NCBI GenBank assembly: GCA_051747265.1
Contig: JBNJFY010000001.1
Location: 558,001-622,000, forward strand
Reading direction: 5' to 3'
Origin: JBNJFY01 sp051747265
GTDB taxonomy: Bacteria > Bacteroidota > Rhodothermia > Balneolales > Balneolaceae
DNA length: 64,000 bases
The notes beneath the pieces are model-generated. The model saw nothing but the letters and a program-made list of their open reading frames with translations. It was not told where the DNA came from and ran no database searches. Made by a program: the position numbers and the translations under genes. Position 1 is the first letter of the stretch. Each line of letters begins with the position of its first letter. Below are positions 9,161 to 19,140 of this stretch, in pieces.

Positions 9161-10840
9161 ATGATTGCACGCCTTCAACTACTTATTGTATTATTTGTTT
9201 TCTTTCTGGTTGGATTTCCATCGATCGCTACAAGTCAGTTGCTAGATGAAAAACCCAGTTTTACTAGGGCCGATACCTTACGAGGTTCCATTACCCCGGA
9301 ACGCGCCTGGTGGGAAGTTGTTTATTACGATTTGCATGTCAATGTTACTCCCTCTGATTCTACCATTCAGGGCTATAATAACATCACCTATCGCGTAACG
9401 GACACGCCCCGGGAAATGCAGATCGATTTGCAACGCCCTCTGACCATTGACTATATCATTCAGGATGAAGAAAAAATACCTTTCCGACGCGAAGGCAATG
9501 CATTCTTTCTGGAAATGCCCGATCACCTAAAGCAAGGTCATCTGTATACAGTTACGGTCTATTATCAAGGGAAACCCCAAGTGGCGGAAAATGCCCCTTG
9601 GGATGGAGGATTCGTTTGGACCACCGACTCATACGATACCCCTTGGATTGCCACCGCCAATCAAGGATTGGGAGCCAGTGTTTGGTGGCCCAACAAGGAT
9701 CATCAAACTGCGGAACCGGACAGTATGCAGATCGCCATAACCGTACCCAACGACATTAAAAATGTGTCCAACGGTCGGCTCCGTAAAGCTACCCCTCATC
9801 AAAATGGCACTACCACCTACACTTGGTTCGTAGACAACCCCATCAACAACTACAATGTGGCCGTAAACGCCGGCAATTACGTTTCTTTTAGCGATACTCT
9901 GCATGGCGAAAAAGGGGTACTGGACCTCAACTACTGGGTGTTGGAGCCAAACCTGACCAAAGCCCAAAAACAGTTCGTGCAGGTCAAACCCATGATGCGC
10001 TGCTTCGAATCCTGGTTTGGTCCCTATCCCTTTTATGAGGATAGCTTCAAATTAGTGGAAACCCCTCATTTGGGCATGGAACATCAGAGCGCGGTGGCGT
10101 ATGGCAACGAATACCAAAACGGGTATAAAGGAACCGATTTATCAGGGACCGGCTGGGGACTGCTCTGGGATTTTATCATTATTCATGAATCCGGGCACGA
10201 GTGGTTTGGCAATAACATTACCACCAAGGATATTGCTGATATGTGGGTCCATGAAGGCTTCACCAACTACTCGGAATCGATCTATACCGAATGTATTTAT
10301 GGTAAGCAGGCCGGTGCTGCTTATGTCATCGGATTACGAAATAATATTCAAAACGACCGCCCCATCGTTGGCTATTATGGCGTGAACCATGAAGGATCCG
10401 GCGACATGTATTACAAGGGGAGTAACATGCTTCATACCATCCGGCAGATTGTGAATAATGATCAACAATGGCGGGCCATACTCCGGGGCATGAACGAGGA
10501 ATTTGGCCATCAAACGGTGACCGGAACCCGAATTGAACAGTACCTAAGCGCACAAAGCGGCAAGGACCTAAGTAAAGTATTTGATCAATATTTACGTACC
10601 ACGGATATCCCCAAACTGCAGTATGTGATTGATGATAACGAACTCTGGTTCCGATGGACCCACTCGGTTGATAATTTTAATATGCCCATCAAGGTGATGC
10701 TGGATAACCAAAGTTATTCCTGGATCCACCCGACCACGGATTGGCAGAAAAGTGAACACACGCTCCAAAACGTTGCGCAGTTCAGCGTTGACAAGAATTT
10801 TTATGTTCAAACCGAGCAGCTGGACCAAAAATTGGAATAA
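9161..10840 (+). CDS. secreted M1-family metallopeptidase
   Basis: A 559-residue zinc aminopeptidase-like protein with an N-terminal signal peptide (hydrophobic stretch ending near ATS). The zinc site is complete: HESGH at about residue 342, then exactly 18 residues to the third ligand in HEGF. The exopeptidase signature appears as GMEHQ instead of the common GAMEN, which keeps the catalytic Glu. A conserved tyrosine further down is plausible (GSGDMYYKGSNML). It lacks the large C-terminal helical domain of longer M1 enzymes, so it resembles the compact cold-aminopeptidase/LTA4H-like forms of marine Bacteroidota. Likely periplasmic or outer-membrane peptide breakdown. Confidence 0.92.
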   Translation: MIARLQLLIVLFVFFLVGFPSIATSQLLDEKPSFTRADTLRGSITPERAWWEVVYYDLHVNVTPSDSTIQGYNNITYRVTDTPREMQIDLQRPLTIDYIIQDEEKIPFRREGNAFFLEMPDHLKQGHLYTVTVYYQGKPQVAENAPWDGGFVWTTDSYDTPWIATANQGLGASVWWPNKDHQTAEPDSMQIAITVPNDIKNVSNGRLRKATPHQNGTTTYTWFVDNPINNYNVAVNAGNYVSFSDTLHGEKGVLDLNYWVLEPNLTKAQKQFVQVKPMMRCFESWFGPYPFYEDSFKLVETPHLGMEHQSAVAYGNEYQNGYKGTDLSGTGWGLLWDFIIIHESGHEWFGNNITTKDIADMWVHEGFTNYSESIYTECIYGKQAGAAYVIGLRNNIQNDRPIVGYYGVNHEGSGDMYYKGSNMLHTIRQIVNNDQQWRAILRGMNEEFGHQTVTGTRIEQYLSAQSGKDLSKVFDQYLRTTDIPKLQYVIDDNELWFRWTHSVDNFNMPIKVMLDNQSYSWIHPTTDWQKSEHTLQNVAQFSVDKNFYVQTEQLDQKLE

Positions 10841-11014
10841 CTCGTCATTGCGTCTAAATAGCTGCTTTATTGGATTTCAAATAAATAGTGTTTTACTTCT
10901 GTATCAGGGTATAGCCATAGTGGTCTTGCGCAATACACCATAGTGCTCAACAATGGACTTACTCTGATTTCAACAATTTCGCTTTATCAGCATCATTAAA
11001 TCGGGGATCTGCGA

Positions 11015-13210
11015 ATGAATTTCAGCGATTGGCCAAAGAAATTTAAGGTACTCCTGCTGGGAGTCGGATTTTTCGCCTTCGGATTCATCTTACAATCAAC
11101 CGGCCTACTCAATCCACTGGAGCGGGTCATTCTGGATTACAAATTCCGGTACCTACAGCGCGAGGATCCCAACGATAAAATCGTCATGGTGGCCATTGAT
11201 GAGCGAAGCCTCAATTATTTTAACCAGAATCGCATGTACTGGCCTTGGCCGCGCGATTTTTATGCGGCTATCACCGATTATTTTAACCAGGCCGGAGCCG
11301 AAGAAGTCGTGTTCGATATTCTCTTTGACACCCCAGATTTTGACCGACGCAGCACCGATGGCGAAGCGAGTGATAATCATTTCGCCGCCATGCTGGATTC
11401 CGCGGACAATGCAATTCTCGCTTTTAAATCCACTCCGGCCCAGGGGCAAGTCGAGCCTATTCAAAAAGAAGTGTATGATCGATTTTTCGGGTATGATATT
11501 TCCGGACTAGCACCCTATCAAAAACCGCACATTTACACCTCTTTACCTATAGAAAAATTTGCCAGCTCCAGCAATCTGCTGGGCAATACGTATATGGATC
11601 CCGATGATGATGGAGTGATCCGAAAAATCAATTTTTTCGACAGTCTGGCTTACGATGGCTACGCACCCACCTTGGCTATGGCTGCCTATTTGGCTACGCA
11701 ACCCGATTCGATTACGTTTGCGTGGAAGGATCAAGGACTTCGGGTGGGAGATCGCGTCATTCCGCTTCAGGACGATGGCAGCTATCTGATCAACTGGTAT
11801 AAAAAAGGCGGGGTTCGAGAAGGGACCTTTCCCTATTACTCCTTTCAAGCAGTTATCCGCAGCCTACTCCAACAACGACGCAATCCGGATATCAGTGACG
11901 ATGAGCTGATTGTCCCTTCCTCAGTATTTGAAGATAAGGTGGTGTTCGTAGGAGCATCAGCCGCGGGCCTCTCAGATATTAAAAGTACGCCGCTCAGTTC
12001 GCTGGAAGAGTTTCCGGGAATGGAAATACACGCCAACGTGCTCAACAACCTGATCGACGGCAAGTTCATCACCCAACTTCCCTATTGGCAGCAGTTGAGC
12101 ATCCTGTTTCTACTAACTTTCGGCATTTCTTTTTTGATTGCCTATACCCGCCCCATGCAGGGAGTGGCTTACATTTTCTTGATACTTATAGCAATTGTAG
12201 CTACGGGACTGCTATTGTTCAATATGGAACGTATTTGGTTCCATACCGGAATGCACTTTGTTATCGGTGCCTTGACCTACACCGGAGCGATCGCCTTTAA
12301 ATATTTCTCCGAGGAACGTGAAAAAAAGCAGATTAAATCAGCATTTGGTCAATACGTACAGCCCGAGTTTGTGGAGAAGATCACCGATGATCCGGAACTA
12401 TTACAGTTGGGCGGAGAAAAGAAAGAGCTGACCGTTATGTTTTCCGACTTGGCTGGTTTCACTACCATTTCCGAGTCTATGCCCCCGGAGCACTTGGTAG
12501 CCTTCCTCAATGAATATCTTGGCGCCATGACCGACATCATCTTCCAAAACGGAGGCACGGTGGACAAGTTTATCGGGGACGCCATTATGGCTTTTTGGGG
12601 GGCTCCCATAGAACAAAATAATAATGCCATCCTGGCTTGCCGCAGCACCCTACAAATGATCGACCGGCTCAATCAACTGGCACCCAAGTGGGTGGACGAA
12701 GGCAAACCCTATGTTTTTGCTCGATATGGCATCAACACCGGCCCAATGGTAGTGGGTAACATGGGCTCCGACAACCGATTTAACTACACCGTATTGGGCG
12801 ACGCTGTTAACTTAGCGGCCCGACTGGAACCGGCCAACAAAGAGTTTGATACCACGGCCATGATTTCGGAGTTTACCTATTCCCGGCTCAACGATGAGTT
12901 CATTTGCCGCCAGCTGGATATGATGATCGTCAAAGGAAAAACCAAACCCGTACGAGTTTACGAACTGATGGCCGATCGATCCGGCAATCAAGATTATACG
13001 GACCTGGAGAAAGGAGTGGCCATCTACCGCGATGCACTCCGTTACTACTACGATATGAAATGGCAAACGGCCATCGACAAGTTCGAGAAAGTGATTCAGA
13101 TATTCCCGGATGATGGCCCATCACAAACTTACATTGAACGCAGCAAACAGTTTATGGCCAATCCACCCGATGAAGATTGGGATGGCGTTTACCGGATGCT
13201 TCATAAGTAG
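11015..13210 (+). CDS. CHASE2-sensor class III adenylate/guanylate cyclase
   Basis: A 731-residue membrane signalling protein. An N-terminal membrane segment leads into a large extracytoplasmic CHASE2 domain (DYKFRYLQRED, MVAIDERSLNYF, about residues 30-340). Three transmembrane helices follow (about 360-435), then a class III cyclase domain. That domain has the metal-binding aspartates in MFSDLAGFTT and KFIGDAIMAFWGAP, and the NYTVLGDAVNLAARLE segment. The Lys (KFIGD) and Asp (LGDAVN) pair fits ATP rather than GTP as substrate. A C-terminal helical repeat of TPR type (about 660-715) ends the protein. The ligand is unknown. The M48 gene follows after 129 bp. Confidence 0.93.
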   Translation: MNFSDWPKKFKVLLLGVGFFAFGFILQSTGLLNPLERVILDYKFRYLQREDPNDKIVMVAIDERSLNYFNQNRMYWPWPRDFYAAITDYFNQAGAEEVVFDILFDTPDFDRRSTDGEASDNHFAAMLDSADNAILAFKSTPAQGQVEPIQKEVYDRFFGYDISGLAPYQKPHIYTSLPIEKFASSSNLLGNTYMDPDDDGVIRKINFFDSLAYDGYAPTLAMAAYLATQPDSITFAWKDQGLRVGDRVIPLQDDGSYLINWYKKGGVREGTFPYYSFQAVIRSLLQQRRNPDISDDELIVPSSVFEDKVVFVGASAAGLSDIKSTPLSSLEEFPGMEIHANVLNNLIDGKFITQLPYWQQLSILFLLTFGISFLIAYTRPMQGVAYIFLILIAIVATGLLLFNMERIWFHTGMHFVIGALTYTGAIAFKYFSEEREKKQIKSAFGQYVQPEFVEKITDDPELLQLGGEKKELTVMFSDLAGFTTISESMPPEHLVAFLNEYLGAMTDIIFQNGGTVDKFIGDAIMAFWGAPIEQNNNAILACRSTLQMIDRLNQLAPKWVDEGKPYVFARYGINTGPMVVGNMGSDNRFNYTVLGDAVNLAARLEPANKEFDTTAMISEFTYSRLNDEFICRQLDMMIVKGKTKPVRVYELMADRSGNQDYTDLEKGVAIYRDALRYYYDMKWQTAIDKFEKVIQIFPDDGPSQTYIERSKQFMANPPDEDWDGVYRMLHK

Positions 13211-13339
13211 TTAGTTACTATCTTATTACCAATTTGGATATCCGAGTTTACAGGGGAACAAATAATTGTCATTGAATCTACAAAGCTCGGGACACGCTCG
13301 CAGCAGAGTTCAATCACATCAACTAGTATCAAGATCGTT

Positions 13340-14671
13340 ATGAAACGGGTACATCGCTTATCAACACTGGCAGGACTATTCATCGCCATATTATTTGCCG
13401 TGCCAACTATGGCACAGGCTCAGCAATCGTATACCATTGAAAAAAGTGTGGATATGCGTGACGGGCCGGGCTCTTATTATGGTTTGGTGCTGCGCCTTAA
13501 CGAAGGGGCTACCGTTACTCAACTGGATAAAGATGGTACGTGGATTAAAGTATCCATCGAAGACAAGCAGGGCTGGATCCCTGAGCAAACCATATATTTA
13601 AACAAAGGCAAAAAGGAAGCAAAACAAGAAGAGAAAGAGGATGGCCTCTCTTCCAGTATGAGTGATGCTTTTAGCGAGTTATCCGGCGAGGAAGAGGATT
13701 CAACGGATGACTCGCCCTATGCTTCTCCGGCCGAAGTTGCCGCCGCAGTTAAAGGCTTTGCTCGAAAGTTTAATTCCAGCCGATCGGAAAAAACCACGGT
13801 GGATCTCACCCGGCACTTTGACGACCGTATCAACCCCAGAGATTATCGACGTTTCCGCCGTGAGCGCATGACCAACTGGAACTGGCAATTGGCACAAAGT
13901 CGCTTCCCTATTCGCACGGATACCATCCCGGAAATGACGCCCAAGGTTGAAAAAATGGGATGGGGTATTGCCAATGCCATCGCTCAAAAGGGCTTGGTGC
14001 AGGATTACGAACTCCAGGAATATTTGAACTATGTGGCTTTGATTGTCACCGAAAGCTCACATCGCTATGAAACTCCTGTCCAGGTACATCTCCTGGATAC
14101 CGATGAAATTGTGGGTTACGCAGCCCCCAATGGAATTATTTTTATCTCCAGAGGTGCTCTGATGATTATGGAATCGGAGGCAGAATACGCATTCTTTGTG
14201 GCTCACGAATTGGCCCACGTGGTTATGCAGCATGGCGTAAAGGAAACCCAGGATCGTAAGGCGAAAATCAAATCCGATGACGCTTTTGCGGAGTTGGAAG
14301 GTGATTTGAATTACGACGAACGGGACGACAAATACGCCCAAACCAGTAAAGATCTGACCGAGTGGGCGAATCAAGTCTATGAATATGTGGTCAGCAAGAA
14401 GCTGGAGCGCTATGAACACGAAGCCGATTTCTGGGGCATGGTCTACGCTTATCGCGCCGGTTACAATCCGCAAGCGGCGATCAATCTGCTGCAGCGCATT
14501 TACAACAAGCAGGGTGATTTCGAAAACAAAATTGGCGAATTGGATTGGCAAGGCGCTTCCATCAAACAGCGAATCAAGAATTGCCGCAGTCACTTGCAAT
14601 ACATGAACATTGCTCGGGATATGAACCGCGATTACGCTGCAGCCTTCAAAAACATGAAGCGTCGACTGTAA
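13340..14671 (+). CDS. secreted SH3-domain M48 metalloprotease
   Basis: A 443-residue protein with a signal peptide (cut near TMAQAQ) and an SH3b domain at about residues 28-85 (DMRDGPGSYYGLVLRL, GWIPEQTIYL). A low-complexity acidic linker follows, then an M48 peptidase domain with HELAHVVMQHG at about residue 289 and the third ligand region in RYEHEADFWGM. Such periplasmic M48 proteins resemble BepA or LoiP chaperone-proteases that act in envelope quality control. The SH3b part may tether it to the cell wall. A strong terminator follows directly. Confidence 0.92.
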   Translation: MKRVHRLSTLAGLFIAILFAVPTMAQAQQSYTIEKSVDMRDGPGSYYGLVLRLNEGATVTQLDKDGTWIKVSIEDKQGWIPEQTIYLNKGKKEAKQEEKEDGLSSSMSDAFSELSGEEEDSTDDSPYASPAEVAAAVKGFARKFNSSRSEKTTVDLTRHFDDRINPRDYRRFRRERMTNWNWQLAQSRFPIRTDTIPEMTPKVEKMGWGIANAIAQKGLVQDYELQEYLNYVALIVTESSHRYETPVQVHLLDTDEIVGYAAPNGIIFISRGALMIMESEAEYAFFVAHELAHVVMQHGVKETQDRKAKIKSDDAFAELEGDLNYDERDDKYAQTSKDLTEWANQVYEYVVSKKLERYEHEADFWGMVYAYRAGYNPQAAINLLQRIYNKQGDFENKIGELDWQGASIKQRIKNCRSHLQYMNIARDMNRDYAAAFKNMKRRL

Positions 14672-14702
14672 TTAACTGAGCTTTATATAGTTCAAATTAA
14701 TG

Positions 14703-14736
14703 CCCTTGTAGTTTCTTTTAGCTACAAGGGTTTTTT
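14703..14736 (+). terminator. intrinsic terminator after the M48 gene
   Basis: A 9-bp stem CCCTTGTAG / CTACAAGGG with a 10-nt loop, followed by six T. Confidence 0.92.
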
Positions 14737-14936
14737 ATTAGCTAGTGCCATAGAAAGACAATTCAAAAATTGGATTGAGCACTTCTTCAAGTCTGAAGCT
14801 AGGAAAAGCAAACCCAGCTTCAGCCAAATACACCCGCTAGGTAGCTAACCCGACATCTAAAAACCATACCCGTACTTGTTTTATAATTAAGTGAATGACT
14901 ATCTCTTGGCAAAGTACTTCACATATGAACTTATGG

Positions 14937-14975
14937 AGATTGCCACACTACGCTCCGCTTCGTTCGCAATGACAC
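14937..14975. repeat. dispersed short palindromic repeat (ATTGCC...GCAATGAC type)
   Basis: Sequence of the type GATTGCC-CACTACGCTCCGCTTCGTTC-GCAATGAC. Its ends form an inverted repeat (ATTGC / GCAAT). A related copy is seen at 31628-31655 inside the MITE-like element and a fragment at about 50283-50310. The rest of the 387-base gap 14672-15058 holds two terminators and no convincing gene. Confidence 0.5.
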
Positions 14976-14992
14976 CAATGAAGTATTGGATA

Positions 14993-15025
14993 AACAAAAC
15001 CCCACGGTAACTAAACCGTAGGGCC
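14993..15025 (-). terminator. minus-strand terminator for the transglutaminase-like gene
   Basis: Read on the minus strand, CCCTACGGT pairs with ACCGTGGGG (one G-U wobble) around a 6-nt loop and is followed by TTTTGTTT. On the plus strand the wobble becomes a mismatch, so it is strand specific. Confidence 0.7.
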
Positions 15026-15058
15026 TGTATGAAACTAGTCAATAGGAATAAAGAAGAA

Positions 15059-16552
15059 TCAGAACCGCTCCACCTCGGGCTGTTTATCTTGAAACTGCGG
15101 CATGGTCATGCCGATATCCGCGTATTTATAGGTAGGATCCGCAATGGTATAGGTCTTGCCATCTACCGTAATAGAGTCGCCGCCCGGATGTTCGGAAAAC
15201 TGAACCGCCGTGGCCAAGTGGCCCGGATAACGCAGCCCCACCACATTTAGCTCAGTCAGGTTGCGAACCAGGTAAGCAAACAAAATACAGCGATCCTCAC
15301 AATCCGACTTAGGGTAGTGAAGGGTTTCTTCCGGAAACAGATACTTTTCCTGCCCAAACTGCTTGTGATCTACTTGGTAGGCAAAAGCGGTCTGCACAAA
15401 GCGAAGAAGGATGTTGACCGCTTCTGTTTCCGACTTTCCGGCAATGATCGGTTCCAAATTTTTGAGCAAGGACTGTTTCGCATCCGGCGAAACCTCGGAA
15501 GTAAAATACACATTAAGATCAGTCTGCGGATGAAATTTCAAGAAATCAACAAGAGTAGCGTCATAGCTGACCGGTACCGAGTATTTTTGATCCTCATATT
15601 CAAAATCCAATTCTTTAGTGGTCTTACTCCGGGCAAATTTGGGCACCTCTCGCATACGGAAATCCAAGGAATGCTGCTGTCCGGGATAATCCCCTTCGTA
15701 CGTATATAAATTTTTGGGTTGATCCATGCCCTCTTTCAGCGGCAATACATAAAATTTTGTCCCGTCGATGGTAAAATAGGGGTTATTATAAATGCGCTGC
15801 GTGGAGGGCAGCATCAAATACACCCCGGAATCATTATAGCCCACTTTAAGCTTGAAATCATTTTTGGTGAGCACAAACCAGGTAAACATAGTGGCTTCAG
15901 GACGGTTATCTCCATAAATCCCCTCGCCCATTTTATACACCAACTGCACAAACGCCCAGTCGTTCAGAGCCAGCGTATCCCGAAGCTGTTTGCTACGCTT
16001 AATCATCGGTTCATAATCGAGCTGACTTACATGCTTCCAATAAGCAGCAATAGCTTTGGAATCCATTTTTCCCGTAATCGTGGTATCAAACCGGGGATCA
16101 TATTTGGAAGCCACCGGAATATCGTAATAAGTGGTATTCAGGCTGGGCCAGTTGGCCGATTTGGGAACTTCAATTTTATCCAGCTCTACATCCACCGACA
16201 GATCCAGATCTTCCTCAGGGATCGGATTATCCTCAGGAATTTTAACCTTTACTTTTGGGCCTTGGGGTTTGGGCGGCTTCCGGACTTCCGGATCAGCGTC
16301 GGGCATATCATCCGGCTTGGGCTCCACATATAATTCTTCTCCCCTTTCCGAGCCGATCTCTTTCCAGGCCTTTTCCAAGAACTTCATAAACTCTTTGTCT
16401 CGCTTGTCTTTGAAATCCTGGTATTCCTGCATCTGCTGCTTTTTCCACTCTTCAAAGGTATCCTGCGCTTGAGCAGTCGGAGACATCAATACGGTCATTC
16501 CACAAAAAATAAATAGCATGAATAGCACCTTTAATCGAATAGACATAATCAT
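15059..16552 (-). CDS. secreted transglutaminase-like protein
   Basis: A 497-residue exported protein. I place the start at 16552 because the peptide from there is a clean signal peptide (hydrophobic core ending near PTAQA) and AAAGGGA lies 9 bases upstream. The frame stays open upstream, but those residues are not signal-like. After a helical, charged and proline-rich N-terminal region, the C-terminal third has the transglutaminase-like triad order: Cys in YPKSDCEDRC, His in YPGHLATAV, Asp in IADPTYKY. In bacteria such domains are often proteases or isopeptidases. It is divergent from the LPP20-like pair. Confidence 0.72.
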   Translation of the reverse strand: MIMSIRLKVLFMLFIFCGMTVLMSPTAQAQDTFEEWKKQQMQEYQDFKDKRDKEFMKFLEKAWKEIGSERGEELYVEPKPDDMPDADPEVRKPPKPQGPKVKVKIPEDNPIPEEDLDLSVDVELDKIEVPKSANWPSLNTTYYDIPVASKYDPRFDTTITGKMDSKAIAAYWKHVSQLDYEPMIKRSKQLRDTLALNDWAFVQLVYKMGEGIYGDNRPEATMFTWFVLTKNDFKLKVGYNDSGVYLMLPSTQRIYNNPYFTIDGTKFYVLPLKEGMDQPKNLYTYEGDYPGQQHSLDFRMREVPKFARSKTTKELDFEYEDQKYSVPVSYDATLVDFLKFHPQTDLNVYFTSEVSPDAKQSLLKNLEPIIAGKSETEAVNILLRFVQTAFAYQVDHKQFGQEKYLFPEETLHYPKSDCEDRCILFAYLVRNLTELNVVGLRYPGHLATAVQFSEHPGGDSITVDGKTYTIADPTYKYADIGMTMPQFQDKQPEVERF

Positions 16553-16804
16553 ATATATAGATCCCTTTAAAATGTTGCTCTTGTCTGTTATTATAGCATT
16601 ATATACTCCACAGTGAAAATTTTGTTCATCTGGAACAATGTTGAGCACTCAAAGCTATAAGGGACTGCTACACAAGGACAACCGTTATGCGTGTTGTCAG
16701 GGAATTAAAAATTTGTGTAGTATAGAACTTGGATTTATACTTAATTCCTTTAATAATCCTACGAAATTTCATTCATAACAAAATCTAAGAGGGGTTCTTC
16801 TCGT

Positions 16805-17371
16805 ATGAAAAAGTTACTACCCATTCTCGCACTCGCAGCGTTGACGGTACTTACCGCGGCTTGCGGTGGTTCCGGCGATAAGTTATCTGATGTGGAAAAA
16901 GAAATGCCTAGCTGGTATTTGAATCCGCCTCAAGATAATACTGAGTTTTTATATGCCGTAGCCCAGCGTTCTTCAACTCGCAAAGATCTGGCTCGACAAA
17001 AAGCTCAAACTGATGCTAACCGAGGCTTAGCTCAAAAGTTGGGCAATAAAATTGAAGCACTTCAGAAGTCTTTCCAGGAGGAGATCACTTCCGGAACCGA
17101 CGCTAACTATTCCGAGGCCTTCACCAGTGCAACCAAATCCATTACCAATCAGGAATTGCAGGGTGTTCAAATAGAAAACATCAAATTCAAGTTTGATGAA
17201 AACACCTCGCAATATGAATGCTATGTAATGGCAAAATTGCCAGTTGGAGAAGCTCGCAGCGCTCTGGAAAACGCGCTCTCCAAAGATGAAGAGCTCTATG
17301 TGAAGTTCAAAGAGTCTAAAGCCTTTGAAGAACTGCAAGGAGACATCAGTCGATTAGGTGAAGATAACTAA
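16805..17371 (+). CDS. LPP20-family-like lipoprotein
   Basis: A 188-residue lipoprotein with a signal peptide and lipobox ending TAAC at about residue 20. The mature part begins with a PSWYLNPPQDNTEFLYAVA segment and then repeated Ala/Lys-rich helices, as in LPP20-like envelope proteins whose role is not known. The next gene starts inside its 3' end (14-bp overlap) and encodes a related protein, so the two are translationally coupled. Confidence 0.72.
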   Translation: MKKLLPILALAALTVLTAACGGSGDKLSDVEKEMPSWYLNPPQDNTEFLYAVAQRSSTRKDLARQKAQTDANRGLAQKLGNKIEALQKSFQEEITSGTDANYSEAFTSATKSITNQELQGVQIENIKFKFDENTSQYECYVMAKLPVGEARSALENALSKDEELYVKFKESKAFEELQGDISRLGEDN

Positions 17372-18170
17372 TACCCTGATATCATCCTCGATCAAGGGGA
17401 TTATAACCGGTATTATTGGATTACTTTGTGTGATGCCCTGCAGCTTGGTTAAAGCGCAGGGCATTTCTAATTCTGAACCTTCCCGTAACACTTCCGGCTT
17501 CCCTGATTGGTTTTCTAAGGGATATCCCTATATCCATGGGATAGGTGTGGCGCCTTACTCATCCTACAATCCCCAAGGGAGTTACGATAAAGCCAAAGCC
17601 AGAGCCGTACAGGATCTAAACGCGAATATTATGACTTCGGCTCATCTGGAAACCTTTTCGGTGACTCGAAAACGGACCAAAAGAGATTTCGAATTTGCCA
17701 TCCAGGATTACTACAGTGATTCCACCGCGGTTCCGGTCGATTCCCTGGTTCAAGATGATATGGTTTATTATTTGGTTCGCCCGGACACCATCAATCGGAT
17801 GCTGCCTTCGCCATTACTGGAATATGAAAATTCGGCCAACGGATGGACTGATGATTATTTTAATCCAACCGAACGAGGAGATTATTATATAGCTGCCGGA
17901 TTTGCCAAGCACTCCAATTATGCCCCATTTAAATCTTGGACAAGGGCCAAACTGAATGCGCTCAACAAATTGGCCCACTACCTCTCAACGAGTGTACAAA
18001 ATCGAGAAACCCTTTTTGACGATGATTACGACTCTCGATACGAAGCCATCACTTATCAGTATAGCAAAGCCATTTTTCGAAACATCTATCTGGTTGAGCG
18101 GACCCAGATTGACGGCCACAACTACGTCATGATCGCTATTCCCAAAGAACAGATTTATCGCTATAAGTAG
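17358..18170 (+). CDS. LPP20-like exported protein
   Basis: A 270-residue protein with an N-terminal hydrophobic signal segment (cut probably after LVKAQ). The mature start FPDWFSKGYPYIHGIGVAP mirrors the PSWYLNPP...AVA segment of the preceding lipoprotein. It is followed by a KAKARAVQDLNANI helix, and a second helical repeat (KSWTRAKLNALNKLAHYL) occurs near residue 200. It overlaps the upstream gene by 14 bp. Probably a paired envelope component, with no catalytic motif visible. Confidence 0.68.
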   Translation: MKITNTLISSSIKGIITGIIGLLCVMPCSLVKAQGISNSEPSRNTSGFPDWFSKGYPYIHGIGVAPYSSYNPQGSYDKAKARAVQDLNANIMTSAHLETFSVTRKRTKRDFEFAIQDYYSDSTAVPVDSLVQDDMVYYLVRPDTINRMLPSPLLEYENSANGWTDDYFNPTERGDYYIAAGFAKHSNYAPFKSWTRAKLNALNKLAHYLSTSVQNRETLFDDDYDSRYEAITYQYSKAIFRNIYLVERTQIDGHNYVMIAIPKEQIYRYK

Positions 18171-18220
18171 TTGGATACGCCCTTAATTGAGCCAATGATC
18201 GGATCCGTCCGTGAATCATT

Positions 18221-19036
18221 TTAAGGGGCGGATACCAAAACAATATCCTCGGCAACCAAGCCCTTGTCATTCTCAACCAAATCAAAGTCGAATATCAATT
18301 CTCGACTGGGGAGAAAGCTGGTATCGAAGTCTTGCTCAAATTGTGAAACATGGGCAAAGACCGTCTTATAGGGAGAGTTTTCGAAGCGTGAATCGGTAAT
18401 CCACAAGTGTTCGTCTACTTCTACGAGATAGCGTAAAAACCCGTATCCATCGCTGTGTGAAAAGTCGTAACAAACACCACGCACACGTGAACCCAACTTG
18501 CCCCATTCATAGGGTGATTCGATGGGCAGCAGTCCCGGAATGAGATATCCGGAAATGTACATATCCACTTCCTTTTTCAAAGCATGCGAGACATTATCGA
18601 ACCCCACCAGTTCCACGCGGCATCCTTTTTCCTGGAGGGCATTTACCACCGAGACATAACTCCCATTGCTGGATAACAACACAATCTTATCCAAGTGATC
18701 GGCGTGCATCATCATATCCACAGCCATATCCATATCCACTGTGGATTTGGTGACTTTTTCGCCGGTTTCATGGTCGGTATAGTGGTGAACCGGTCGCTCA
18801 ATCACTTTATACTCAAAATCACGTAATACTTCACAAAATCGAGTAGTTTTATTGCGATAATTGGCATCTTCTTTGGCCCGCTGGCGATCATAAGCCAAAT
18901 ATACATTCATACGCTGCGGCACACTGCCATCTCTACAAGCAAACCGACGCAACATATCATATCGCAGCCCAAACCCCCCATTCATGGTAACATTTACCGC
19001 ATCAATATAAATACCTACCCGATGTCTGTAATCCAT
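18221..19036 (-). CDS. NYN-domain protein with a C-terminal cold-shock-like domain
   Basis: A 271-residue cytosolic protein. Residues about 1-165 are a NYN (LabA/DUF88-type) domain related to PIN nucleases. The acidic residues expected for metal binding are present: GIYIDAVNVT at the start, STVDMDMAVDMMMHAD near 100, and LLSSNGSYVSVV (usually SGDGDF). Here the SGDGD motif is changed to SSNGS, so one metal ligand may be missing and activity is uncertain. Residues about 185-270 (GVCYDFSHSDGYGFLRYL, TVFAHVSQF, and a C-terminal VAEDIVLV strand) read as a divergent cold-shock/S1-like RNA-binding fold. The combination suggests an RNA-processing enzyme or RNA-binding regulator. Confidence 0.75.
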   Translation of the reverse strand: MDYRHRVGIYIDAVNVTMNGGFGLRYDMLRRFACRDGSVPQRMNVYLAYDRQRAKEDANYRNKTTRFCEVLRDFEYKVIERPVHHYTDHETGEKVTKSTVDMDMAVDMMMHADHLDKIVLLSSNGSYVSVVNALQEKGCRVELVGFDNVSHALKKEVDMYISGYLIPGLLPIESPYEWGKLGSRVRGVCYDFSHSDGYGFLRYLVEVDEHLWITDSRFENSPYKTVFAHVSQFEQDFDTSFLPSRELIFDFDLVENDKGLVAEDIVLVSAP

Positions 19037-19140
19037 TTAATAATTCCCTGTCAACTTAATATTTAATAGTACTTTACCCAGTTACTTTTATAACAATTAG
19101 ATGTAACAACTACAACTATGCCCTATCTAGTTATAACAGC

